A stretch of DNA of 64,000 nucleotides, from assembly GCF_042657185.1 (NCBI RefSeq), contig NZ_JBHSNN010000010.1; one strand, written 5' to 3'. The translations under genes and the position numbers were made by a program. A model generated the notes under the pieces. That model saw nothing but the letters and a program-made list of their open reading frames with translations. It did not search any database and had not been told where the DNA came from. Source of the DNA: Ureibacillus thermophilus (lineage in GTDB: Bacteria > Bacillota > Bacilli > Bacillales_A > Planococcaceae). Numbering within the stretch: the first letter of the stretch is position 1; each line of letters begins with the position of its first letter. This document shows, in pieces, positions 26,415 through 35,368 of the stretch.

Positions 26415-27322
26415 ATCGTTTAGATATCCAACTCCCTGGTTTAGATTTAAAAAATCCAATTATGCCTGCTTCCGGCTGTTTTGGATTTGGACGTGAATAT
26501 GCTAAGTTGTACGACCTTTCCCAGTTGGGCGCTATCATGATTAAAGCAACGACTTTAGAGCCTCGTCTTGGAAATCCGACACCTCGCGTAGCGGAAACTC
26601 CTGCTGGGATGTTAAATGCGATTGGTTTGCAAAACCCAGGGCTTGAGAAAGTGATGGCGGAAGAATTGCCTTGGCTCGAACGTTTTGATGTGCCAATCAT
26701 TGCAAATGTGGCAGGTTCAACGACAGAGGAATATGTGGAAGTGGCCCGCCGCATTTCGACTGCGCCCAATGTAAAAGCGTTGGAATTAAATATTTCTTGC
26801 CCGAATGTCAAAAAAGGGGGCATTACGTTCGGAACGGATCCGGTCATTGCCCGGGAACTGGTCGAACAAGTAAAGGCCGTTTCTAAAGTGCCGGTATATG
26901 TGAAACTTTCTCCGAATGTAACAAGTATTGCAGAAATGGCTCAAGCAGTTGAAATTGCCGGTGCTGACGGCATCACGATGATTAATACCTTGCTTGGCAT
27001 GCGCCTTGATGAAAAAACAGGAAAACCATTGATTTCCAATGTAACGGGAGGTTTATCTGGTCCAGCCGTTAAACCGGTTGCTTTGCGCATGGTCTATGAA
27101 GTATATAAAGTAGTGGATATTCCGATTATTGGCATGGGCGGTGTGTCTTCTGTCCAAGACGTGATTGACTTTATGTCTGTTGGTGCGTCGGCGGTGGCAG
27201 TAGGAACGATGAACTTTGTCGACCCATTCATCTGTCCAAAATTAATTGATGAACTTCCGGCGAAATTGGATGAACTTGGAGTGAAACACATGAAAGAAAT
27301 TATCGGAAGGAGTCACCGCTGA
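26411..27322 (+). CDS. pyrD: Dihydroorotate dehydrogenase (NAD-dependent, class 1B), catalytic subunit
   Basis: PyrD oxidises dihydroorotate to orotate with FMN. The 303-residue protein has a TIM-barrel with the N-terminal PIMPASGCFGFG, the FMN-binding NAIGLQNPGL, the catalytic-loop region ELNISCPNVKKGG with the class 1B cysteine, LINTLLGMRLD-like MINTLLGM, and IGMGGVSSVQDVIDFMSVGASAVAVGT at the phosphate site. It is coupled to pyrK upstream and overlaps the pyrF start by one base. Confidence 0.96.
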   Translation: MNRLDIQLPGLDLKNPIMPASGCFGFGREYAKLYDLSQLGAIMIKATTLEPRLGNPTPRVAETPAGMLNAIGLQNPGLEKVMAEELPWLERFDVPIIANVAGSTTEEYVEVARRISTAPNVKALELNISCPNVKKGGITFGTDPVIARELVEQVKAVSKVPVYVKLSPNVTSIAEMAQAVEIAGADGITMINTLLGMRLDEKTGKPLISNVTGGLSGPAVKPVALRMVYEVYKVVDIPIIGMGGVSSVQDVIDFMSVGASAVAVGTMNFVDPFICPKLIDELPAKLDELGVKHMKEIIGRSHR

Positions 27323-28020
27323 TGAATAAACCGATTATTGCTTTAGATTTTCCAGGGGAACAAGAGGTTTTCCAATTTTTGAACCATTTTGAAGAGAAGT
27401 TGTTTGTTAAAGTGGGCATGGAGCTGTTTTATCAAGAAGGTCCAGATATCATTCGAAAAATTAAGGATTTAGGACATGACATTTTTCTCGATTTAAAATT
27501 ACACGATATTCCGAATACGGTGAAATCTGCTATGAAGGGGCTAGCTCGGTTGGGCGTGGATTTAGTCAATGTCCATGCAGCTGGCGGCAAGCAAATGATG
27601 GAAGCAGCTCTTGAAGGGTTAGAGGCAGGAAGTGTTGGGAAAAGACCGTTGCTCATTGCAGTAACCCAGTTGACTTCCACTACGGAAGAACAAATGCAAA
27701 AAGAGCAAAAAATTCCTTTAACATTGTTGGAGTCGGTGCTGCATTATGCCCAGCTGACAAAAGAAGCCGGTTTGGATGGCGTCGTTTGTTCGGTTCATGA
27801 GGCAAAGCAGATTGCGGAACGTTGCGGGGAAGCATTCCTTCGTGTAACGCCAGGGATTAGACTTTTAGGCGGAGATGCCCATGACCAAAAACGGGTGGCA
27901 ACCCCTGATTTTGCCCGGGAAAACGGTTCATCTTACATCGTAGTTGGACGGGCAGTGACGAAAGCGGAAAATGTAGTAGAGGCTTATCAAGAAGTATGTC
28001 GACTTTGGGAGGGAAAATAA
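27322..28020 (+). CDS. pyrF: Orotidine 5'-phosphate decarboxylase
   Basis: PyrF makes UMP from OMP. The 232-residue TIM-barrel protein has the catalytic DLKLHDIPNTV motif (Lys-Asp-Lys-Asp constellation around residues 58-64), VNVHAAGG, GVVCSVHEAKQI, TPGIRLLGGDAHDQKRVATP and SYIVVGRAVTKAEN at the phosphate site. GGAAGGAG precedes the ATG. The stop codon overlaps the pyrE start by one base. Confidence 0.97.
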   Translation: MNKPIIALDFPGEQEVFQFLNHFEEKLFVKVGMELFYQEGPDIIRKIKDLGHDIFLDLKLHDIPNTVKSAMKGLARLGVDLVNVHAAGGKQMMEAALEGLEAGSVGKRPLLIAVTQLTSTTEEQMQKEQKIPLTLLESVLHYAQLTKEAGLDGVVCSVHEAKQIAERCGEAFLRVTPGIRLLGGDAHDQKRVATPDFARENGSSYIVVGRAVTKAENVVEAYQEVCRLWEGK

Positions 28021-28652
28021 TGGCGATCGAAAAAGAAATTGCCCATATCATGTTAAAAGTGGGGGCTGTCGAATTGAACCCGACGGATTTATTCACATGG
28101 GCAAGCGGAATTAAATCCCCAATCTATTGCGATACACGGCTTACAATTTCGTATCCAGAAGCAAGAAAACAAATTGCGAACGGATTGGCAGAGAAAATCA
28201 AAGAACATTTCCCTGAAACGGAAGTGGTTGCAGGAACAGCCACAGCCGGCATACCCCATGCGGCATGGGTGAGCGACCTGTTGCAGCTGCCGATGGTGTA
28301 CGTGCGTTCCAAACCAAAAGATCATGGCCGCGGCAATCAAATCGAAGGAAAAATTGAGCCGGGGCAAAAAGTGGTTGTGGTGGAAGATATCATTTCCACT
28401 GGCGGTTCATCCTTGACTGCGGTTGAAGCGCTGAGAGAAGCAGGTTGCGAAGTGGTTGGGGTTGTATGTGTTTATACATACAATTTGCCAAAAGCGGAAG
28501 AGACATTTGAAAAAGCCGGTGTGAAATATGTAAGCCTAACAAACTTCGATTATTTGATTGAAGCCGCAAAGGAAACCGGCGCAATCAAATCGGAAGATAT
28601 CCCGTTCCTAAAAAATTGGCATGAAGATTTGAAAGCGGGCAGATTAAAATAA
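28020..28652 (+). CDS. pyrE: Orotate phosphoribosyltransferase
   Basis: PyrE converts orotate and PRPP to OMP. The 210-residue protein has the PRPP motif VVVVEDIISTGGSSLTAVEAL (about residues 118-138), the substrate region FTWASGIKSPIYCDTR near the N-terminus, and the flexible loop VRSKPKDHGRGNQIEG. I chose ATG 28020 because GGGAGGG lies just upstream; the frame is open to 27996 inside pyrF. It is the last gene of the pyr operon. Confidence 0.97.
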   Translation: MAIEKEIAHIMLKVGAVELNPTDLFTWASGIKSPIYCDTRLTISYPEARKQIANGLAEKIKEHFPETEVVAGTATAGIPHAAWVSDLLQLPMVYVRSKPKDHGRGNQIEGKIEPGQKVVVVEDIISTGGSSLTAVEALREAGCEVVGVVCVYTYNLPKAEETFEKAGVKYVSLTNFDYLIEAAKETGAIKSEDIPFLKNWHEDLKAGRLK

Positions 28653-28662
28653 AAATAAAAAG

Positions 28663-28698
28663 ACTCCTGATTCATCGAAGAAATCAGGAGTTTTTTTG
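28663..28698. terminator. Bidirectional terminator between pyrE and rqcH
   Basis: ACTCCTGATT (28663-28672) pairs with AATCAGGAGT (28682-28691). A T run on the + side and A-rich sequence on the other side would serve both convergent genes. Confidence 0.85.
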
Positions 28699-28724
28699 TT
28701 ATAACAACCCAGGGAACAGAGATG

Positions 28725-30404
28725 CTATTCTTTTTGCTTCAGCTTTAATACCACTTCTTCATCCGGTGTGACGTAGAGGGTTTTTTGTTCAAAATAAATG
28801 ACAAAGCCGGGTTTTGCTCCGCTTGGTTTCTTCACATGGCGGATTTGGGTGTAGTCAACGGGAACGGAAGAAGAGTTTCTGGCTTTGCTGAAATATGCGC
28901 TTAATATCGCCGCTTCTTTTAAAGTCGTATCATCGGGTTCGCTGGAATGAATCACGACATGAGAGCCAGGAATGTCTTTTGTATGAAGCCAAATATCGGA
29001 TTTTTTGGCAATCTTAAAAGTTAAATAGTCGTTTTGTTTGTTGTTTTTGCCGACGGAAATCGGGATTCCGGTGGATGATACAAACTTTTCAGGAGCAGGT
29101 TTTGCCGGTTTATTTTTTTGTTTATTAGTTCTTTTTTTCAAATATCCTTGTTCCACAAGTTCTTCTCGGATTTCTTCAATATCTGTCGGGCTTGCTTGGT
29201 TGACTTGGTTTAATAGCATTTCAAAATATTCAATTTCCTCATTCGTTTTGTCGATTTGTTCCTTCACCCGAATGAGGGCATTTTTGGCTTTATTGTATTT
29301 CGTATAGTAGCTTTGGGCGTTTTCAACAGGCGTCTTTCTTTCATCCAATGGAATGGTGATTTCTTCATTATTATAGTAATTGATGACCCTTACTTCCTTC
29401 ATGCCTTTTTCAAATTGATACAAATTGGCCATTAGCAATTCGCCGAATAATTGATATTGGTCGAGTTTTGATGCCTGCTCCAAATCATTATGTAATTTTT
29501 TCAATTTCGTTTTTAGCTTATTGATTTCATTTAGGATGAAGCGCTCCAAATCGCCGGCTTGCTGTTTCACCCGGTCCCTTTCAGCTCGTGCATAAAATAC
29601 CCGATCGAGAAGGGAACTTAAATCTTCATAATGGGTAATTCGCCCAGATAAATGTGTAATCATGGTTGGCGAAAAATAAGGCTTTCCATCTGCTTCTAAA
29701 TAAGTTGGCTTGTCGCTCGTTATGATTTCGCCAATAAAGTCGCGGAAAACTTGGGATACATTTCCGTCTTTCATCCGGTGCAATAATTCGTTTGCGTGGA
29801 AAGGCGAGAATCCGGCAAAATGCTCCACCACTTCCTGCGGTGTTCTGTCTGCTGAGAAAAATTGTTCAATTTCTTCATCCGAAACATTTTGTGGATTCAC
29901 TTTTTCCTGCATAGGAGGCTGGACGTACTCAAATCCTGGAAGAACCGTACGATAACTATTGACAGAAGGCGGCAAATGCTTGAGCCCGTCAATGATTTTA
30001 TTCGTTTCATCTACTAATATTAAATTGCTGTGTCTCCCCATAATTTCAATGATTAGTTTTCTAGAGACCGGATCGCCGATTTCGTTTTTGCTTTCAATAT
30101 GAAAGGTAATCACCCGTTCAAACCCATCATTTTCAATCCGTGTAATAATGCCCCCTTCAATATGCTTTCGAAGGAGCATGCAAAACATCGGCGGCTCTTG
30201 TGGATTATCGATCGATTCTTTTGTTATGTGAACCCGAGCGTAGGAAGGATGGATGGAAAACAAAAGCTTTTCATTTTTGCCCATTGCCCGGATATGCAGT
30301 ACCACTTCCAGCGCATTTGGTTGATGAACTTTTGAGATTCTTCCGGTTTCAAGTTTTTTCAGTTCATTGATGATTGCTACAGTAAATAATCCATCAAATG
30401 CCAT
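28725..30404 (-). CDS. rqcH: Ribosome quality control factor RqcH (NFACT family, YloA/FbpA)
   Basis: RqcH binds split 50S subunits carrying stalled peptidyl-tRNA and recruits tRNA-Ala to add C-terminal alanine tails; older names describe it as a fibronectin-binding protein. The 559-residue protein has the NFACT-N domain (MAFDGLFTVAIINELK...GRISKVHQPNALEVVLHIRA), HhH and coiled-coil middle parts (about residues 270-430), and the C-terminal NFACT-R domain (STGIPISVGKNNKQNDYLTFKIA...DIWLHTKDIPGSHVVI). It is the only large - strand gene, convergent with pyrE. Its partner YlmH/RqcP is at 10633-11418. Confidence 0.94.
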   Translation of the reverse strand: MAFDGLFTVAIINELKKLETGRISKVHQPNALEVVLHIRAMGKNEKLLFSIHPSYARVHITKESIDNPQEPPMFCMLLRKHIEGGIITRIENDGFERVITFHIESKNEIGDPVSRKLIIEIMGRHSNLILVDETNKIIDGLKHLPPSVNSYRTVLPGFEYVQPPMQEKVNPQNVSDEEIEQFFSADRTPQEVVEHFAGFSPFHANELLHRMKDGNVSQVFRDFIGEIITSDKPTYLEADGKPYFSPTMITHLSGRITHYEDLSSLLDRVFYARAERDRVKQQAGDLERFILNEINKLKTKLKKLHNDLEQASKLDQYQLFGELLMANLYQFEKGMKEVRVINYYNNEEITIPLDERKTPVENAQSYYTKYNKAKNALIRVKEQIDKTNEEIEYFEMLLNQVNQASPTDIEEIREELVEQGYLKKRTNKQKNKPAKPAPEKFVSSTGIPISVGKNNKQNDYLTFKIAKKSDIWLHTKDIPGSHVVIHSSEPDDTTLKEAAILSAYFSKARNSSSVPVDYTQIRHVKKPSGAKPGFVIYFEQKTLYVTPDEEVVLKLKQKE

Positions 30405-30511
30405 ACTGGTTCCTCTTTTCTGTTTCAGTGATGTACACTATTTTATCATGTTTCTATCATGCATTCATTCTATACAAATAATGATTCAGGCGTTATAATT
30501 TTCTAATCATG

Positions 30512-30520
30512 TGTTATAAT
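30512..30520 (+). promoter_or_regulatory. Candidate extended -10 promoter for yloC
   Basis: TGTTATAAT (TGN plus consensus -10) lies 33 bases before the yloC start. A second GTTATAATT copy lies 21 bases upstream. The -35 is not clear. Confidence 0.5.
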
Positions 30521-30552
30521 TGGAGCATAGCTTAGGAAAGGTGTGACTAACC

Positions 30553-31428
30553 TTGGTGCGTAGTATGACTGGTTTTGGCAGAGGTGTCACAACCACGAAT
30601 GAATATCAATTGACCGTGGAAATTCGCTCGGTCAACCATCGCTTTTTGGAGATTTATACAAAATTCCCGAAAGAATGGCTAGAGTTAGAGCTCGTTGCGA
30701 AAAAAATTATAGCCGAGTACGCGAAACGCGGGAAATTTGATTGTTTAATTAACTTAAAATTAACGGGCGAAGAAGTGAAAGATTTTAAAATTAACTGGCC
30801 TTTAATTGAAGTGTATAAAAATGCCAAAAATGAACTTCGCCAAATCATTCCAATCGATGAAACTTACTCCATGCAGGAAGTGTTATCTTTAGAAGGGGCG
30901 CTTGTTTATGAAAAAAAAGAGTTGACCCCAGATGAGATTGCTGCCAATCTGGAAATGGCGATTCGTGAAGCGATGGAAAAATTAGTCGAAATGCGTGAGC
31001 AGGAAGGGCAAGAATTAAAACAAGTATTGCTTCAATTTAACGAAGAGTTAAAAAATCAAGTAAAATTTATTCGCGAACATTCACAAGATGCAGTAAAAAA
31101 ATACCGTGAAAAATTAACGGAGAGATTAGCTGAAATTGTGAATGTGGAAGAATTGGAAGATCGAATTCTTGCAGAAGTTGCCCTTTTTGCTGATCGAATA
31201 GATATATCAGAAGAATTGGATCGATTAGAAAGCCACTTCCATCAATTGGAAAAAACGTTGGAAGAGCCTCATTCCATCGGTCGAAAATTAGATTTTTTGA
31301 TGCAGGAAATGTTGAGAGAAATCAATACGATTGGATCGAAAAATCAATCAGTGATTATTTCGCCTGTAGTTGTTCAATCCAAAACAATTCTAGAAAAAAT
31401 GAGAGAACAAGTTCAAAATATTGAATAA
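30553..31428 (+). CDS. yloC: YicC-family endoribonuclease (YloC)
   Basis: YicC/YloC proteins have been reported as endoribonucleases. The 291-residue protein has the diagnostic N-terminus VRSMTGFGRG, the SVNHRFLEIYTKFP motif, coiled coils, and the C-terminal DRIDISEELDRLESHFHQLEKTL...GRKLDFLMQEMLREINTIGSKNQ block. I favour the TTG at 30553 since it reproduces the family start M-[IV]-R-S-M; the adjacent GTG is an alternative. The next gene is gmk, with no remA between. Confidence 0.93.
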   Translation: MVRSMTGFGRGVTTTNEYQLTVEIRSVNHRFLEIYTKFPKEWLELELVAKKIIAEYAKRGKFDCLINLKLTGEEVKDFKINWPLIEVYKNAKNELRQIIPIDETYSMQEVLSLEGALVYEKKELTPDEIAANLEMAIREAMEKLVEMREQEGQELKQVLLQFNEELKNQVKFIREHSQDAVKKYREKLTERLAEIVNVEELEDRILAEVALFADRIDISEELDRLESHFHQLEKTLEEPHSIGRKLDFLMQEMLREINTIGSKNQSVIISPVVVQSKTILEKMREQVQNIE

Positions 31429-31466
31429 AAATGGGAAAGGTAGTATTGAGGGAGAGTATGGCAATA

Positions 31467-32084
31467 ATGGAAAAAGATCGCGGATTATTAATAGTTCTTT
31501 CCGGTCCTTCTGGTGTGGGAAAAGGAACAGTGAGAAAAGAGCTATTTAAGCAGCCAAATACCAATTATGAATATTCCATCTCCATTACCACACGGAAACC
31601 GCGGGAGGGAGAAGTAGATGGCGTCGATTATTTTTTTAGGACAAGAGAAGAATTTGAAAAATTAATTGAAGAAGGGAAATTGCTAGAATATGCGGAGTTT
31701 GTTGGCAATTATTACGGCACTCCCCTCGATTACGTCAATGAAACATTGGATGCTGGCCGTGATGTCTTTTTAGAAATCGAAGTTCAAGGTGCGGCTCAAA
31801 TTCGTGAAAAAATGCCTGAAGCGCTGTTCATCTTTTTAGCGCCTCCAAGTTTATCGGAGTTGGAAAGACGATTAATAGAACGCGGTACAGAGTCGGAAGA
31901 AATCATCAAAAAGCGAATTGAAACAGCAAAAGAAGAACTGGAAATGATGAAATTGTATGATTATGTTGTAGAAAATGATGAAATTCAAAAAGCTTGTGAA
32001 AAAATCAATGCGATTATCATGGCGGAACATTGCCGCCGCGACCGCGTAGAAAAAAGATATTTATCGATGTTGAAAGGAGAATGA
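31467..32084 (+). CDS. gmk: Guanylate kinase
   Basis: Gmk phosphorylates GMP and dGMP to the diphosphates. It has the P-loop LSGPSGVGKGTV near the N-terminus, the GMP-binding SISITTRKPREGEVDGVDYFF, the lid region and VFLEIEVQGAAQIRE. The frame is open from 31431 and has ATGs at 31458 and 31467. The latter gives 205 residues and aligns with the short B. subtilis N-terminus, with GGGAGAG at a workable distance, so the start is probable but not certain. Confidence 0.95.
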   Translation: MEKDRGLLIVLSGPSGVGKGTVRKELFKQPNTNYEYSISITTRKPREGEVDGVDYFFRTREEFEKLIEEGKLLEYAEFVGNYYGTPLDYVNETLDAGRDVFLEIEVQGAAQIREKMPEALFIFLAPPSLSELERRLIERGTESEEIIKKRIETAKEELEMMKLYDYVVENDEIQKACEKINAIIMAEHCRRDRVEKRYLSMLKGE

Positions 32085-32087
32085 TCC

Positions 32088-32312
32088 ATGTTATATCCAT
32101 CTATTGATTTACTAAAAGAAAAAGTGGATTCTAAATATTCATTAGTGAGCCTTGCAGCAAAACGCGCCCGTCAAATTCAAGAAATGGGAGAATTAAAATT
32201 AAGCAAATATAAATCATTAAAGCCTGTTGGGATGGCGTTGGAAGAAGTGGCTGCAGGCGCACTTCAAATGGAAATTCCTGAAAAAAATAAAGTTTATTCT
32301 GATGAACAATAA
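32088..32312 (+). CDS. rpoZ: RNA polymerase omega subunit
   Basis: Omega stabilises the beta-prime subunit of RNA polymerase. The 74-residue protein has YPSIDLLKEKVDSKYSLVSLAAKRARQI, the conserved helix, then KPVGMALEEVAAGAL. AAAGGAG precedes the ATG, 3 bp after gmk. The gmk-rpoZ-coaBC order is the usual Bacilli arrangement. Confidence 0.95.
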   Translation: MLYPSIDLLKEKVDSKYSLVSLAAKRARQIQEMGELKLSKYKSLKPVGMALEEVAAGALQMEIPEKNKVYSDEQ

Positions 32313-32336
32313 AAAATGGTTAATGAATCGATGATT

Positions 32337-32365
32337 AGCTCCCGGAGAAATTTTCTTTGGGAGCT
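32337..32365 (+). terminator. Terminator-like hairpin between rpoZ and coaC
   Basis: AGCTCCC (32337-32343) pairs perfectly with GGGAGCT (32359-32365), but only a broken T-rich stretch follows, so termination may be partial. Confidence 0.45.
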
Positions 32366-32390
32366 TATCCTTTGAAAGGGTGAAAGTTTG

Positions 32391-32933
32391 ATGAGCCGAA
32401 ATATTTTGCTTGGAGTATCGGGAGGTATCGCAGTATATAAAGCCGTGGCATTGGTCAGCAAGTTAACGCAGGTTGGCTTTAATGTAAAAGTCATTATGAC
32501 CGAGTCCGCCATGAAATTTGTGACTCCCCTCTCATTTCAAGTGATGTCCAAAAATGATGTGTATATTGATACATTTGATGAAAAAGACTCTAGTGCCATT
32601 GCCCATATCGATTTGGCCGATTGGGCGGATTTAATCATCGTTGCTCCTGCTACAGCGAATATCATTGGGAAGCTGGCAAATGGCATTGCCGATGATATGT
32701 TGACTACGACATTACTTGCTGCAACGTGTCCCGTTTGGATTGCCCCAGCGATGAATGTCCATATGTATGACCATCCTGCTGTCAAACGCAATATTGCCCA
32801 GCTCGCAAAAGATGGCTATAGCTTTATTGAACCATCGGAAGGGTACTTGGCATGTGGATACGTTGGAAAAGGCCGATTGGAAGAGCCGGAGAAAATTACG
32901 GAACTGGTCATTCAATTTTTTGAAAGCGAGTAG
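32391..32933 (+). CDS. coaC: Phosphopantothenoylcysteine decarboxylase, CoaC domain only
   Basis: CoaC decarboxylates phosphopantothenoylcysteine with FMN in coenzyme A synthesis. In B. subtilis and many bacteria it is the first half of a fused CoaBC of about 400 residues. Here the protein ends after 180 residues, just past the substrate-binding motif LACGYVGKGRL. The FMN and active-site motifs are intact: GVSGGIAVYKA, HIDLADWADLIIVAPATANIIGKLANGIADD, and APAMNVHMYDHPAV. The CoaB synthetase half is absent; priA begins 5 bp after the stop. The domain looks complete with no frameshift, so it is probably functional, with CoaB elsewhere. Confidence 0.92.
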   Translation: MSRNILLGVSGGIAVYKAVALVSKLTQVGFNVKVIMTESAMKFVTPLSFQVMSKNDVYIDTFDEKDSSAIAHIDLADWADLIIVAPATANIIGKLANGIADDMLTTTLLAATCPVWIAPAMNVHMYDHPAVKRNIAQLAKDGYSFIEPSEGYLACGYVGKGRLEEPEKITELVIQFFESE

Positions 32934-32938
32934 GGATC

Positions 32939-35350
32939 ATGAAAATTGCAGAAGTAATTGTTGACGTATCCGCCTATCCGGTTGACCGTCCTTTTGATTA
33001 TTCCATTCCAGAAGCGTTAGAGGAACTTATTGAATGCGGATGCCGGGTGCAAGTACCTTTTGGGAACCGCAACATTTTAGGGTTTGTTGTGGCCATTAAA
33101 AATGAAACGGAAGTGCCTCTTGATAAATTAAAACCCATTTCCACATTGCTCGATATTGAACCGGTATTGACGGGCGAAATGCTGGAACTAGCGAAATGGA
33201 TGAAACGGGAAACCATCGCCTATGAAATTGATTGCCTGCAAGCAATGATTCCATCGGCGCTTAGGGCAAAATACGAAAAAATGGTGTTGCTTGAGACGGA
33301 TGTGGAGAATTTGGAGGAAGCGCTAAAACCTTTTTTTCAACACTCCACAAAAGTGCCTTATAAAGAATTTGAGAAACATAATTTGCTCATCCCTCTCAAA
33401 AAAGGGCTAAGAGAGAAGCACTTATCCATTGAAAACGTCGTCAAGCAAAAGGGGCAAATTAAAGAAATTCGCAAAGTAAAAATTTCAGAGGATCATAAGC
33501 AGCTTCAAAAGATTCATGATAACTTATCCAATCGAGCAAAAAAACAAAAACAAATGCTCCTTTGGATGCAGCAGCACGCGGGGGCTATCATAGAACCAGA
33601 AGAGATTTATAAAGAGACCGAAAGTTCGCCGCAAGTGCTGCATGCAGTGATGGAGCTGGGGGCAGCACAATTTGTTTTTGAAGAAGTGTATCGGAATCCA
33701 TTTAAAAAAGAAGTTGAAAAAACCGATTTTTTAACATTGACCGATGAGCAGGAAAAAGCATTGAAAGCGGTTGTCAATGCGATGGACAGCCATTTGCCGG
33801 AAACTTTTTTATTACATGGCGTAACAGGAAGCGGAAAAACAGAAATTTATCTCCAAGCCATCCAACATTGCATCCAGCAAGGAAAAGAAGCCATTGTGCT
33901 TGTGCCGGAGATTTCCCTTACCCCTCAAATGACGAACCGCTTCCGTTCAAGATTCGGAGAGCAGGTTGCTGTGATGCACAGCGGCCTTTCCGTTGGCGAA
34001 AAATATGACGAGTGGCGGAAAGTTCACGAGAAAAAGGTGAAAGTTGTTGTCGGGGCTCGTTCTGCTGTTTTCGCCCCATTTGAAAACGTAGGGCTCATTA
34101 TATTAGATGAGGAGCATGAATCTTCATATAAACAGGAGGATTCACCAAGATACCATGCAAGAGATGTAGCGATTTGGAGAAGCAAATATCATCAATGCCC
34201 CGTTATTTTAGGAAGCGCTACGCCAAGTCTAGAATCTTATGCCCGGGCAAGAAAAAATGTCTATAAACTGCTGGCGTTAAAAGAGCGGGCCATGAAGCAG
34301 CCCCTGCCGAAAGTGGAAATTGTTGATATGCGGGAAGAATTGAAAAAAGGAAACCGTTCCATGTTTTCGAAAAAATTAGTTGAAGGCATAAAAAGCCGAT
34401 TGGAAAAGAAAGAACAAATCGTCTTGTTCTTAAATCGGCGGGGTTATTCTTCCTTTGTGTTATGCCGGGATTGTGGAACGGTGATGCAATGCGAAAATTG
34501 TGATATTTCCTTAACGTACCACCGATATAATGAGCGATTAAAATGCCATTATTGCGGTTTTGAACAGCCTGTGCCAACCATTTGTCCGGAGTGCGGCAGC
34601 GACCATATCCGCTATTTTGGGACAGGGACGCAAAAAGTGGAAGAGGAATTGACGAAACTTTTTCCGGAGGCGCGCGTACTTCGCATGGATGTAGATACGA
34701 CGAAGCGGAAAGGTTCCCACGAAGCGATTTTAGAAGATTTTGGAGCGGGTAAAGCCGATATATTGCTTGGAACGCAAATGATAGCGAAGGGATTGGATTT
34801 TCCGAACATCACTTTAGTCGGCGTGTTAAGTGCGGACACGTCTTTGCATTTGCCGGATTTTCGTTCTGCTGAGCGCACGTTCCAGCTGTTGACACAGGTA
34901 AGCGGCAGAGCGGGAAGGGCGGAAAAGCCGGGCGAGGTGATTATCCAAACTTATACCCCTGAACATTATGCCATTCAATTTGCAAAAGAGCAGCTATATG
35001 AACCCTTTTATGAAAGAGAAATGATGATGCGCCACGCTGCAGATTACCCGCCCTATTATTATATTGCCTTAGTTCAGGTATCCCATGAAGATTTGTTGGT
35101 TGCAGCAGATTACGCAAAAAAATGCGCCGACTATCTTCGCTCCAATCTTTCTTTCAACGCTTCGATTATTGGTCCGACGACAGCCGGCATCGTTCGCCTG
35201 CAAAATAGATATCGGTATCAATGTCTGATAAAATACAAAATAGAACCAAATTTAATTCCAACATTTTTACAATTAATGAAAATATATCGAACAGAATGGA
35301 TTAAAAAGGGAATAGTTTTAACAATCGATATAAATCCATCCTTGATTTAG
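32939..35350 (+). CDS. priA: Primosomal protein N' (replication restart helicase PriA)
   Basis: PriA recognises stalled forks and D-loops and reloads the replicative helicase. The 803-residue protein has an N-terminal DNA-binding domain (residues 1-110), Walker A HGVTGSGKTEIYLQ (about residue 285), the DEEH box LDEEHESSYKQ, and the zinc-binding insert with eight cysteines (CRDCGTVMQCENCD...CHYCGFEQPVPTICPECG). The helicase C motifs GTQMIAKGLDFPNITLVGVL and QVSGRAGRAEKPGEVIIQT follow. Length equals the family norm, so the missing CoaB did not disturb it. Confidence 0.97.
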   Translation: MKIAEVIVDVSAYPVDRPFDYSIPEALEELIECGCRVQVPFGNRNILGFVVAIKNETEVPLDKLKPISTLLDIEPVLTGEMLELAKWMKRETIAYEIDCLQAMIPSALRAKYEKMVLLETDVENLEEALKPFFQHSTKVPYKEFEKHNLLIPLKKGLREKHLSIENVVKQKGQIKEIRKVKISEDHKQLQKIHDNLSNRAKKQKQMLLWMQQHAGAIIEPEEIYKETESSPQVLHAVMELGAAQFVFEEVYRNPFKKEVEKTDFLTLTDEQEKALKAVVNAMDSHLPETFLLHGVTGSGKTEIYLQAIQHCIQQGKEAIVLVPEISLTPQMTNRFRSRFGEQVAVMHSGLSVGEKYDEWRKVHEKKVKVVVGARSAVFAPFENVGLIILDEEHESSYKQEDSPRYHARDVAIWRSKYHQCPVILGSATPSLESYARARKNVYKLLALKERAMKQPLPKVEIVDMREELKKGNRSMFSKKLVEGIKSRLEKKEQIVLFLNRRGYSSFVLCRDCGTVMQCENCDISLTYHRYNERLKCHYCGFEQPVPTICPECGSDHIRYFGTGTQKVEEELTKLFPEARVLRMDVDTTKRKGSHEAILEDFGAGKADILLGTQMIAKGLDFPNITLVGVLSADTSLHLPDFRSAERTFQLLTQVSGRAGRAEKPGEVIIQTYTPEHYAIQFAKEQLYEPFYEREMMMRHAADYPPYYYIALVQVSHEDLLVAADYAKKCADYLRSNLSFNASIIGPTTAGIVRLQNRYRYQCLIKYKIEPNLIPTFLQLMKIYRTEWIKKGIVLTIDINPSLI

Positions 35351-35368
35351 ATAGAAAGAGGTTATCAA

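Noticed and set aside
26233..26847. 204-codon open frame on the - strand across pyrK and pyrD
   Set aside because: It covers the junction of two certain genes on the other strand and has no recognisable domain or start signal.
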